In this document: positions 15,710 to 23,314 of the stretch, piece by piece
Layout: the number at the start of each line of letters is the position of its first letter
Numbering within the stretch: position 1 is the stretch's first letter
NCBI GenBank assembly: GCA_019414645.1
Contig: DXLP01000020.1
Location: 1 to 51,186 of the forward strand
Reading direction: 5' to 3'
Length of the DNA stretch: 51,186 nucleotides
Origin: Collinsella sp.
GTDB lineage: Bacteria > Actinomycetota > Coriobacteriia > Coriobacteriales > Coriobacteriaceae
Notes under the pieces: model-generated
Told to the model about the DNA's origin: nothing
The model's database searches: none
What the model saw: the letters and a program-made list of their open reading frames with translations, nothing else
Translations under genes and position numbers: made by a program

Positions 15710-16527
15710 AGATGAGCGATTTCCATATGGTGGTGTGCGTCAAGGCGGTACCGGGAAGCACCGAGGTCAAGATGGACCCCAAAACCAATACCATCGTGCG
15801 TGATGGCAAGCAGGCGGTCATTAATCCCTTCGATGCAAGTGCCCTCGAATGCGCGCTGGCGCTCAAGGACGACTTTATCGGCTTTGGCATGGATGTGCGC
15901 GTGACGGTGGTGTCGATGGGTATCCCTGCAACCGAATCGCTGCTGCGCGACTGCATTGCCCGCGGCGCCGATGATGCGCTGCTGCTGACCGATCGCGCCT
16001 TTGCGGGCGCGGACACGTTGGCGACCACCTATGCCCTCAAATGCGGTATCGAGGCGCTCGACGAGGACTTCGACCTGCTCATCTGCGGCAAGATGGCGGT
16101 AGATGGCGATACCGCCCAGATTGGCCCCGAGCTGGCCGGCGCCTTCGAGATTCCCTGCGTGACCGATGTGAGCTGCGTGCAGAGCGCAGGTTTTACGACG
16201 TGCGGTGCGCTTTCGCTCGTTCACGGTTGCGATGCCGGCGAGGAGACGGTCTATCTGGAGATGCCGTGCGCGATGACGACCGCCAAGGAGATCGGCCAGC
16301 TGCGCATGCCGAGCATCGCCGGCATTCGCGCGGCCGAAGATGCGGATGTGCGGGTGGTCTGTGCTGCCGATGTACATGCTGACCCTTCGCGTTGCGGCCT
16401 TACCGGATCGCCGACGCAGGTCGTGCGCTCATTTGTGCCCGACCGCGACCAAACGTGCGAGGCCATCGAGGGCACGCCGGTCGAGCAGGCGGCAAAGATT
16501 GCCAAGATTATCGAGGGGATGGCATAG
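15706..16527 (+). CDS. etfB: Electron transfer flavoprotein beta subunit
   Basis: 273 residues if the GTG at 15706 (overlapping the previous stop as GTGA) is used; the ATG at 15712 is an equally plausible start, since AAAGGGGG fits either. The typical EtfB opening VVCVKAVPGSTEVKMDP and the family region DRAFAGADTLATTYAL, then LLICGKMAVDGDTAQIGPELA, are clear. EtfB binds AMP or, in bifurcating complexes, a second FAD, and pairs with EtfA. Its position between an LctD-type dehydrogenase and an EtfA carrying a ferredoxin domain argues for the confurcating LDH complex rather than a fatty-acid oxidation ETF. Confidence 0.92.
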   Translation: MKMSDFHMVVCVKAVPGSTEVKMDPKTNTIVRDGKQAVINPFDASALECALALKDDFIGFGMDVRVTVVSMGIPATESLLRDCIARGADDALLLTDRAFAGADTLATTYALKCGIEALDEDFDLLICGKMAVDGDTAQIGPELAGAFEIPCVTDVSCVQSAGFTTCGALSLVHGCDAGEETVYLEMPCAMTTAKEIGQLRMPSIAGIRAAEDADVRVVCAADVHADPSRCGLTGSPTQVVRSFVPDRDQTCEAIEGTPVEQAAKIAKIIEGMA

Positions 16528-17733
16528 ATGAGCGGACTGATAATCGATAGCGAGGCGTGCGTTGGCTGTGGCCGCTGCGTTCGCGCCTGTGCCTCGGGTG
16601 GCATTGTGATGGAGGGCGAGCGCCCCAACCGCTGCGCCCATGTGACCGACGGCTGTATCTTGTGCGGCGGGTGCGTCGACGCCTGCCCCGTCAATGCCAT
16701 TTCGATCGAGCGCGACGAGGCCGCCGGCGCGGTTGACCTCGATGCGTATCGAGACATATGGGTATTCGTTCAGACCGACGATCACGATGTCGTGGCTCCG
16801 GTGGCCTACGAGCTCATGGGTAAGGGGCGCGAGCTTGCCGATGCTCGCGGTTGCCGTCTGGTGGCATTGGCCGGCATGGGCCCCGAGGGCTCGCTTGAGG
16901 ACCTGGAACATCTGGTCTGCGCCGGTGCCGACGAGGTCGTGGTCTGCCGCGACGAGCGACTGCGCCAAAACGATGCGGAGATCTATGCTCGTCTCATCTG
17001 CGATTTGGTGGCCGAGCGCAGACCCGAGGCCATTCTGTACGGCGCGACCGCCTTTGGTCGTGAGCTGGCGCCCGGTGTGGCCGTACGCTTGCAGACGGGC
17101 CTTACGGCCGACTGTACGGTGCTTTCGATGGATACGGAGACGGGTCTACTGCAGCAGACCCGCCCGGCGTTTGGCGGCAACTTGATGGCCACCATTATCT
17201 GCCCCAATCATCGGCCGCAGATGGCAACGGTGCGCCCCGGCATCTTTGGGGCACCCAAGTTTGACTACAGCCGCTCTGGCACGATTACCCAGGTATCGCT
17301 TGCGAATGATGTTAAGGCCCGTGTCGAGATCTCGATTCCCGCCGAGGAGTGGGGGCAGCAGGCATCAATTGCCGATGCCGAGCGCCTGGTCGTGGTGGGC
17401 CGCGGCATCGGCTCCAAGAAGAATCTGCCCCTGATGCGAAAACTCGCCGATGCCTTGGGTGCCGAGCTTGGTTGCACGCGTCCCGTTGTGGAGGCAGGCT
17501 GGTTGGAGTATCGCCACCAGATTGGCCAGACCGGCGTGTCGGTTTCGCCCAAGCTCCTTGTGAGTATCGGCGTTTCGGGCGCTATCCAGCATCTTGCCGG
17601 CATCGGCGGCGCGGAGTGCATCATCGCTGTCAACGAGGACCCGGATGCCCCCATCTTCGGCGCTGCGCAGTACAAAGTTGTCGGTGACGCCGGCGACGTT
17701 GTCGAGGAGCTTCTGGCCCAGCTCGAGCGCTAG
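16528..17733 (+). CDS. etfA: Electron transfer flavoprotein alpha subunit with N-terminal 2x[4Fe-4S] ferredoxin domain
   Basis: 401 residues; the ATG follows the etfB stop directly. Residues 1-60 are a ferredoxin domain with two complete CxxCxxCxxxC motifs: C11/C14/C17/C21 and C43/C46/C49/C53-P. The rest is EtfA: an N-terminal alpha/beta domain and a C-terminal FAD domain with GRGIGSKKNLPLMRKLADALGA, then SIGVSGAIQHLAG and AVNEDPDAPIF. Ferredoxin-fused EtfA (LctC) is characteristic of the electron-confurcating lactate dehydrogenase, which drives lactate oxidation with NAD+ by co-oxidising reduced ferredoxin. The stop overlaps the convergent HD-domain gene by four bases. Confidence 0.93.
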   Translation: MSGLIIDSEACVGCGRCVRACASGGIVMEGERPNRCAHVTDGCILCGGCVDACPVNAISIERDEAAGAVDLDAYRDIWVFVQTDDHDVVAPVAYELMGKGRELADARGCRLVALAGMGPEGSLEDLEHLVCAGADEVVVCRDERLRQNDAEIYARLICDLVAERRPEAILYGATAFGRELAPGVAVRLQTGLTADCTVLSMDTETGLLQQTRPAFGGNLMATIICPNHRPQMATVRPGIFGAPKFDYSRSGTITQVSLANDVKARVEISIPAEEWGQQASIADAERLVVVGRGIGSKKNLPLMRKLADALGAELGCTRPVVEAGWLEYRHQIGQTGVSVSPKLLVSIGVSGAIQHLAGIGGAECIIAVNEDPDAPIFGAAQYKVVGDAGDVVEELLAQLER

Positions 17734-18542
17734 GCGCTGGCCAGCCAGGCTCGCATCTCTTTCTTTAGGCGTTCCCAGGTCGCTTGCGTGGCGGGGTCGG
17801 TAAAGGGCCGCACGATACCAAAAGGTGCGTCGAGCAGGCGGTAGATATCGCCCTGCTTGCGCGTCAGCGCGCGGCTTGCCGGATAGACGAGCTCAAACAT
17901 AAAGCAGATAAGCCCCACCAAGTAGTCCGCGGGCTCATCGCGCTCATCGCGCGTGACGCAGCGGTGCTCGTCAAAGGCAGCCAGCGTCGGTGCCGAGAAG
18001 TGGCTGGCAAGAAACACGTCCTCATCCACTTTGAGGATGGTGTCGACGGTGCTGTCGGCGATGGTGCGCATAATGTCGACCTTGTCGCCATCGCGCACAA
18101 TATCGCAGAAGCGCCGCGTGCGCTCGTCGAGCTGCGCGGGTAGACGGAAATCGCTGTGATAGGCAATGCTTGCGCGAATCAACTCGTCTTCTACCGGATC
18201 GTCGATAAAGTCGCGGATACTTGTTGTCGCGGGCGCGTCTGCAGGGTTTTCGCCAAAGAGAACCTCGACGCCCAACGCCGCATGGCTCATGCTCTCGGCA
18301 TCCTTAAACGTGTCCCAGCGTCGCAGCTGCTCAAAGCGACCCATATCGTGCAGCAGGCCGCAAAGCCACGCTAGGTCAATGTCCTGAGGTGACCAGCCCT
18401 GTTCGCGTGCCACGGCATCGCATGCCTCGGCAACGTGGTACGTATGCTCGATTTTGAGCGCGATACGCGGATTGGCGGCATCGTAGGCATCGGTGTAGGT
18501 TTTGAAGGCCGCGGCAGCCCGCGTTCGATCGATAGCTGTCAT
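17730..18542 (-). CDS. HD-domain phosphohydrolase-like protein
   Basis: 270 residues. The metal-binding HD signature is visible as H33 (KIEHTYHV), H65-D66 (CGLLHDMGRFEQ) and the distal D153 in VRDGDKVDIMRTI. This is the stand-alone HD family often annotated as HD domain or phosphohydrolase; substrates may be nucleotides or phosphoesters, but none can be assigned here. No GYP motif, so it is not a c-di-GMP HD-GYP enzyme. The start has AGGAAG seven bases upstream. It runs convergent to etfA with a four-base overlap of the 3' ends and is divergent from azlC. Confidence 0.82.
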   Translation of the reverse strand: MTAIDRTRAAAAFKTYTDAYDAANPRIALKIEHTYHVAEACDAVAREQGWSPQDIDLAWLCGLLHDMGRFEQLRRWDTFKDAESMSHAALGVEVLFGENPADAPATTSIRDFIDDPVEDELIRASIAYHSDFRLPAQLDERTRRFCDIVRDGDKVDIMRTIADSTVDTILKVDEDVFLASHFSAPTLAAFDEHRCVTRDERDEPADYLVGLICFMFELVYPASRALTRKQGDIYRLLDAPFGIVRPFTDPATQATWERLKKEMRAWLASA

Positions 18543-18679
18543 AATGACTTCCTAAAAAGTTGTGTCTTTCTGTGTCTTTCGATCCGGTGGCAATTGTAGG
18601 TGAACTCGGTTGCCATCGGGCGATGGTTCTGCCGCGTCGTTGAATGCGGCTCGGAAATCTTGTCGGGACGAGGAACGTT
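18543..18679. promoter_or_regulatory. Divergent HD-gene/azlC promoter region with tandem and inverted repeats
   Basis: The 10-base unit TGTGTCTTTC is repeated exactly in tandem at 18561-18580. An inverted repeat CCGGTGGCAA (18584-18593) / TTGCCATCGG (18610-18619), 9 of 10 matching, lies closer to azlC. Either could bind a regulator of AzlCD export; no confident -35/-10 pair was found. Confidence 0.35.
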
Positions 18680-19372
18680 ATGGTGCTCAAAATCGTTAAA
18701 ACCGTCTGGCCGGTGATGCTTACCTATGTTGCGATAGCCGCGCCGTGCGGAATGATTATGGCGCAGACGGGAATGGAACCCTGGATGGTTTTTGCCCTGA
18801 GCAGCACGTTCGTGACGGGCAGCGGGCAGTTTATGGTCTGCAACCTGTGGCTGGCAGGTGTGCCTGCGGCATCGATTGTCGCAAGTGTGGCCGCAATCTC
18901 CTCGCGCTTTGCGCTTTACTCGGCATCGATCGCACCGCATTTGAGGGGTGCTTCGAAGCGTCAGACGCTGGCTGTTGCCGCGACACTTACCGAGGAGGCA
19001 TACGGCATTTCGCTTGCCAAGTTGGTTAAAGGGGAGGATTGGGGTCCGCTCGAGTCCTTTGTGCTCAACGTGATCCTCATCGCAACATGGGGCGTTTCGT
19101 GTACGACGGGCGCCATCGTCGGCGCCGTTGTTGATGTTCCCACCGCTATTGCGGGTTTTGTCTGCACATCGCTCTTTATCTGCCTACTCTTTTCGCAGCG
19201 ACTGTCGCGCGGCAATGTCGTAGCTGCCGGTTTGGCTGCGGTGTCCGTCGCCATATGCAAGTTCTTGGGGTGGACGAATATCGCCGTGCCGGCAAGTGTG
19301 CTCGTCGGCGTTGTCACGGCACTCGCGTGCGATGTCCTCGCCGAGGGAAGGGGCGCTCGCGATGCCCGTTAA
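18680..19372 (+). CDS. azlC: AzlC-type branched-chain amino acid exporter, large subunit
   Basis: 230 residues from the ATG at 18680, preceded by GAGGAAC; the frame is open back to 18644 but without a ribosome site. Multiple transmembrane segments begin at about residue 6 (VWPVMLTYVAIAAPCGMIM). The family region YAxxSSTFVTGSGQFMVCNLWLAG-like block and SRFALYSASIAPHLR (about 78-92) match AzlC/YgaZ. AzlC with the small AzlD subunit exports branched-chain or related amino acids. It overlaps azlD by 11 bases. An import system for the same substrates (livJHMGF) lies 13 kb away on the same strand. Confidence 0.88.
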   Translation: MVLKIVKTVWPVMLTYVAIAAPCGMIMAQTGMEPWMVFALSSTFVTGSGQFMVCNLWLAGVPAASIVASVAAISSRFALYSASIAPHLRGASKRQTLAVAATLTEEAYGISLAKLVKGEDWGPLESFVLNVILIATWGVSCTTGAIVGAVVDVPTAIAGFVCTSLFICLLFSQRLSRGNVVAAGLAAVSVAICKFLGWTNIAVPASVLVGVVTALACDVLAEGRGARDAR

Positions 19373-19685
19373 TGAGTTTTTGGTTCTATGGCTGTCGTCA
19401 TGGGCGGCCATCGCGTTTTTCCGCATTGCCCCGGCGTTTGCCTTGCGCGGGAGAACGCTGTCGCCCCGCGTTACCGAGGCCTTGGGTTATATTCCGCCTG
19501 CCGCCTTTGCGGCGCTGGTCGCCAACGATTTGATAAGCCCTGGCGCTTTCGACGCCGGCTTGTGGCAGGGCTTGATTCCCTGGATTGCGGCCGCCGGCGT
19601 CGTGGCGGTGGCAATCAAGACAAAGTCGATGTTGTGGTGCTGCGTCTCGGGCATCGTGTTCTATATCGTTTTGAGCTTCATATAA
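19362..19685 (+). CDS. azlD: AzlD-type branched-chain amino acid exporter, small subunit
   Basis: 107 residues from the ATG at 19362 inside the end of azlC, with GGGAAGGGG upstream; an earlier in-frame start at 19296 lies within azlC and is unlikely. Three to four membrane helices, including the AzlD-typical F-R-x-x-P-x-x-L start (FFRIAPAFALRG) and the LGYIPPAAFAALVAN segment. It forms the two-component exporter with AzlC. The 11-base overlap indicates translational coupling. Confidence 0.88.
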   Translation: MPVNEFLVLWLSSWAAIAFFRIAPAFALRGRTLSPRVTEALGYIPPAAFAALVANDLISPGAFDAGLWQGLIPWIAAAGVVAVAIKTKSMLWCCVSGIVFYIVLSFI

Positions 19686-19826
19686 GAGCGGAGCACGTTT
19701 AGCGTCCCGGCACACGTATCGAATTTCTCACCGAGCCGGTCTGCTTCTTCTGGTACCATGGTCAAACTTTACTGTAGCAAAGTATGACGTGGGCTTTTGT
19801 TCTGCGTCAGCGGAAATGGGGGTTTC
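19686..19826 (+). promoter_or_regulatory. kdgT upstream region with dyad CTTTACTG/TAGCAAAG
   Basis: 141 bases between azlD and kdgT. A near-palindrome at 19767-19782 (CTTTRCTR/YAGYAAAG) could be an operator or overlap the promoter; TATGAC at 19783-19788 is a possible -10. The half-site CTTTACTG recurs upstream of livJ at 31841. Confidence 0.35.
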
Positions 19827-20849
19827 ATGGCACAGGAAGCGACCGCCAACGAGCAAAAGAAATTCAAAGTCCCGCGTATCCCGGGTGACATCATGATCTA
19901 CCCGATGATCGTTGGCCTTTTGCTCAATACCTTCTGCCCGCAGGTCTTTGAGATCGGCGGCTTCTTTACCGCCGCCTGCCGCGGTGGTTCCAACACCATC
20001 GTTGCCGCGATCCTGCTGTTTGTGGGTGCCGGCATCAGCTTTAAGTCCACGCCGGGCGCCATCAAGACCGGCATCGTTGTGCTGATTCCTAAGCTTGTTG
20101 TTGCGGCTGCCCTTGGCTTGGGTGTGGCATATTTCTTTAACGACAACTTCCTAGGTCTGAGCTCCGTGTCTATCATCGGCGGCATTACGTTTTGCAACAT
20201 GGCGCTCTACACCGGCATCATGGGCGAGTTCGGCGACGAGTCCGAGCAAGGCGCCGTCGGTATCCTGTTCTTTACGGCCGGCCCCGCCGTCACGATGATC
20301 ATCCTCGGTGTCTCGGGTCTCGCCAACATCCCCGTCGGCACCATCATCGGATCCATCCTGCCGCTTGTTATCGGCATGGTTCTGGGCAACTTGTTCCCGT
20401 TCATCAAGAACCTGCTGGTTCCCGGCGCCAATCCTGCGATTGCCGTTATCGGTTTTCAGCTCGGTGCGTCCATGAGTCTTTCGAGCTTTATCACCGGCGG
20501 CATTTCGGGCATCCTGCTGGGCCTCATCACGCTCTTTATCGTCGGTCCCATTACCTTTGCCTTCGAGCGCCTGTGCGGTGGTAACGGCAAGGCGGCCGTT
20601 GCCTGCTCCACTATCGCCGGCACGGCTATGACCACGCCGGTCGCCCTCGCCGAGGTCGCTCCGCGCTATGCCGAGCTTGCGCCCACCGCGTATGCGCAGA
20701 TCGCCACCGCCGTCATCATCACGGCAATCATGGCCCCGATTCTGACCGGCTGGGTCGACAAGAAGTTTTGCCAGGGCAAGGAGGATCTGTCGCCTGCCGG
20801 TGTCGAGGCCATCGAGGAGGCCGTCGCGACCGACATCGATGGCGAATAG
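19827..20849 (+). CDS. kdgT: 2-keto-3-deoxygluconate permease family transporter
   Basis: 340 residues from the ATG at 19827, preceded by GGGGGT; the frame extends ten residues upstream without support. About ten membrane segments, opening with VPRIPGDIMIYPMIVGLLLNTFCPQ, which is typical of KdgT (proton-coupled uptake of 2-keto-3-deoxygluconate from pectin or uronate breakdown). The family signature regions GGNTIVAAILLFVGAGI-like and ACSTIAGTAMTTPVALAEVAPRY are present. No KDG kinase, aldolase or uronate genes adjoin it, so substrate assignment rests on family alone. Followed by two hairpins. Confidence 0.9.
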   Translation: MAQEATANEQKKFKVPRIPGDIMIYPMIVGLLLNTFCPQVFEIGGFFTAACRGGSNTIVAAILLFVGAGISFKSTPGAIKTGIVVLIPKLVVAAALGLGVAYFFNDNFLGLSSVSIIGGITFCNMALYTGIMGEFGDESEQGAVGILFFTAGPAVTMIILGVSGLANIPVGTIIGSILPLVIGMVLGNLFPFIKNLLVPGANPAIAVIGFQLGASMSLSSFITGGISGILLGLITLFIVGPITFAFERLCGGNGKAAVACSTIAGTAMTTPVALAEVAPRYAELAPTAYAQIATAVIITAIMAPILTGWVDKKFCQGKEDLSPAGVEAIEEAVATDIDGE

Positions 20850-20894
20850 CAATCGCTACCCATCAATGATGCCGGAGTGCAATTCGCGCCGTTT

Positions 20895-20972
20895 GAGCGC
20901 CCGAACGATGACTGTTTTGCAGTGACGTTCGGGCGCTCTGCTATGATTCCCCTTACCCCTGCGGGTAGGGGG
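20895..20972 (+). terminator. Double hairpin after kdgT
   Basis: First hairpin: perfect 13-base arms GAGCGCCCGAACG (20895-20907) and CGTTCGGGCGCTC (20926-20938), whose apical part adds ACTG/CAGT around TTTTG. Second hairpin: CCCCTTACCC / GGGTAGGGGG (20949-20972) followed by TGTTTGTTG. The second, with its T-rich tail, is the better terminator; the first lacks a T-tract and may protect the mRNA end or be a dispersed palindrome. Confidence 0.55.
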
Positions 20973-21036
20973 TGTTTGTTGCCCAGACCAGAATCGGGCG
21001 ATTCTGACCACTTGAATATTGAATGGATGGCGTCTA

Positions 21037-22179
21037 GTGGTTAAGGCACTCAAAATTGAGATATTCCTGCTATGCATGATTGTTCTTATCGGGCTTGCCG
21101 CACGAAGCCGCCGCTCCTTGTTCTCGAGCACCCAGCAGCTTCTGTTTAGCATGCTGGGCTACACGTCTGCAGCCTACATTTTCTTCGATATGATCTGGAC
21201 GCTCTCGGACGGCGTGAGCACTCCTGTAGGCATCACGGCCAACTGGATTTCCAACGCGGTCTCGTTTTCGCTGTTCGCCATCGCGTGCCTCATTTGGTTT
21301 TTCTATTCCGAGACAGTGCAGGGCTCACGCCTTTTGACCGCGCGCTATAGGGTGGCGCTCGTGACGTTGCCAACCGTATTGGTGGTCGTGCTGGCATTTA
21401 CCAGCTACTGGACGCACACTATGTTCTATATCGATGCACAGGGCGTATATCGTCGCGGAGCGCTTTATATGATTCAGCCTATCGTTAGCTACTGCTACAT
21501 CATATATACGTCTTTGCATGCCTTTATTCAGACTCGAAAAGTCGAAAGTCTGCAAAAGAAGGCCATTTATCGCACCCTCGCCTTTTTTGCGGTTCCCGCT
21601 CTGGTGGGCGGTACCTTCCAGGTTTTGTTTTCGGTACCGGGCCTTTGTGTCGGTATAACGCTGAGCATCCTGCTGCTCTACATCATCTACCAGGAGCAGC
21701 TGATCTCGACCGACCCGTTGACTGGCCTCAACAATCGCAACCGTTTTGAGACCTATATGCTGTCGCTCTTTTCAAATGTGGATCAGGCCGAAGATGTATA
21801 TCTGCTTATGATGGACGCTGACGGCTTTAAGCAGATTAACGACCGGTATGGACATGTTGAGGGCGATCATGCCCTCCAGGTCATATCTGCTACGCTCAAA
21901 GAGGTCTGCTCGGCGTCTGGTGGCTTTATCGCACGTTATGGCGGCGATGAGTTTGTGGTGCTTCAAAAGGCGACGGCGGAGCAGGACATCATGTGTCTGT
22001 GCGCGGCAATCAGCGACGAGCTCGCGCGCGCCGAGGTCCCGTATCTGTTGCGGATGTCCATCGGCTACGCACGGGTTGGTGATGGCGTCGATACCTGGCA
22101 AGACTTGCTTCGCGCTGCCGACGCGGAGCTTTACCGCGTAAAGCGCGAGAAGAAGAAAGCCGGCGTCCAGATACGCTAG
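21037..22179 (+). CDS. Membrane-bound diguanylate cyclase (GGDEF)
   Basis: 380 residues from the GTG at 21037 (GGATGG upstream); a TTG at 21019 would add six residues, so the start is uncertain. About six to eight membrane helices fill residues 5-215, giving an integral-membrane sensor. The GGDEF domain follows (STDPLTGLNNRNRF, LLMMDADGFKQIND, then RYGGDEFV with GGDEF near 302-306). The active-site motif is intact, so c-di-GMP synthesis is expected. The RxxD inhibitory site usually nine to six residues before the motif is absent (the residues there are ASGG), so product inhibition by that route is not expected. No EAL or HD-GYP partner is in the window. Confidence 0.88.
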   Translation: MVKALKIEIFLLCMIVLIGLAARSRRSLFSSTQQLLFSMLGYTSAAYIFFDMIWTLSDGVSTPVGITANWISNAVSFSLFAIACLIWFFYSETVQGSRLLTARYRVALVTLPTVLVVVLAFTSYWTHTMFYIDAQGVYRRGALYMIQPIVSYCYIIYTSLHAFIQTRKVESLQKKAIYRTLAFFAVPALVGGTFQVLFSVPGLCVGITLSILLLYIIYQEQLISTDPLTGLNNRNRFETYMLSLFSNVDQAEDVYLLMMDADGFKQINDRYGHVEGDHALQVISATLKEVCSASGGFIARYGGDEFVVLQKATAEQDIMCLCAAISDELARAEVPYLLRMSIGYARVGDGVDTWQDLLRAADAELYRVKREKKKAGVQIR

Positions 22180-22280
22180 AAAAAAGGGCGAACGCTGGCG
22201 TGCGTTGCGGCCCTCAGCTCACCGATGTACTCCATTAAGCTAAAGCATGTGAATCTCCTCTACTAAATAAGGGCGGTTCG

Positions 22281-23216
22281 CTAGGCTTTTTTGGGTTTGT
22301 TGACGATGATGATGCCGCCGCAGACCAACAGCAGGGCAACAAGTACGGTAACGGGGCTCGTGCCAGCGCCCTCGCCGAGCAGCAGTGCGCTCAACAGCAC
22401 GCCAAAGACCGGGTTCATAAAGCCAAAGACCGAAACGCGGCTGACGGGGTTGACGGCGAGCAGGCGGGACCACAGCGAGTACGCGACGGCGGAAATGAGC
22501 GCCATATAAATGATGAGCGCGATGGCGGGGGCGATTTCGGTGGGGGAAAACGTGCCGCCCATCAAAAACCCGATTGCGGTAAGGACCACGCCACCGACTA
22601 AAAACTGCCAGCCGGCGAGCAAGACGCCGTCATGCTCGCGCGAGAAGATGCCAATGAGGCAGGTCGACAGGGCGCCCGCAACAGTGGAAGCCAAGATAAA
22701 TCCCTCGCCGTCGAGCGTAAAGCCAAAGGTGCCATCCGCGCCCGAAAGGTTGACGAGCGCGACGCCTGCAAAGCCCAGCACACAGCCAAGCACCTTGGGC
22801 GTATTGAGCCTCTCGGTGTGAAATGCCAAGGCGGCAAAGAGAATTGCGAGGAAGTTGGCGCTGGCCTCGATGATGGAACTCGACATGGCGCTGGCGCGCG
22901 AGAGTCCTAGGTAGAAAAAGAAGTACTGCCCGATAGTCTGGAAGAGTGACAAGACAAAGATGGGCTTGATGTCACGAGCCTGCGGAATGAGGGGGCGGCG
23001 TTGGGCCGCACTCATCCCAACGATAACCAGGGCGCCGGCAAGCGTGAAGCGCAAGCCCGCAAAGAGCAGCTGTGAGGCGCTATCGTGCGCGGGGATGCCA
23101 AAGAGCCCGTAACCGATCTTGATGTAGGGGAAAGCCGACCCCCAGAGCGCACAGCAGACGAGGCAGCCCAGGATGAGCCCGGGTAGGGTGGCGAGATACG
23201 GCTTGCGGCTTTCCAT
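22281..23216 (-). CDS. EamA/DMT-family transporter
   Basis: 311 residues from the ATG at 23216, with AGGAAGGA upstream; the frame is open 14 residues further back without support. Ten predicted membrane segments in two EamA repeats, for example LPGLILGCLVCCALWGSAFPYIKIGYG at the start and NPVFGVLLSALLLGEG in the second repeat, typical of drug/metabolite exporters (RhaT/YdcZ-like). The substrate cannot be inferred. It lies downstream of purL but is separated from it by a strong terminator. Confidence 0.88.
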   Translation of the reverse strand: MESRKPYLATLPGLILGCLVCCALWGSAFPYIKIGYGLFGIPAHDSASQLLFAGLRFTLAGALVIVGMSAAQRRPLIPQARDIKPIFVLSLFQTIGQYFFFYLGLSRASAMSSSIIEASANFLAILFAALAFHTERLNTPKVLGCVLGFAGVALVNLSGADGTFGFTLDGEGFILASTVAGALSTCLIGIFSREHDGVLLAGWQFLVGGVVLTAIGFLMGGTFSPTEIAPAIALIIYMALISAVAYSLWSRLLAVNPVSRVSVFGFMNPVFGVLLSALLLGEGAGTSPVTVLVALLLVCGGIIIVNKPKKA

Positions 23217-23241
23217 GATGTCCTTCCTGTATGCGCGAAGC

Positions 23242-23277
23242 AAAAAAGAACCCGCCACCGGGTGTGCCGGTGGCGGG
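23242..23277 (-). terminator. Intrinsic terminator of purL
   Basis: Perfect 11-base arms CCCGCCACCGG (23251-23261) and CCGGTGGCGGG (23267-23277), 5-base loop. On the minus strand the stem is followed by TTCTTTTTT (23250-23242), a good U-tract. It lies 38 bases after the purL stop and before the EamA start. Confidence 0.85.
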
Positions 23278-23314
23278 TGTTGTTACCCGAGGGGATTGTA
23301 CCCGATGGGACGCA

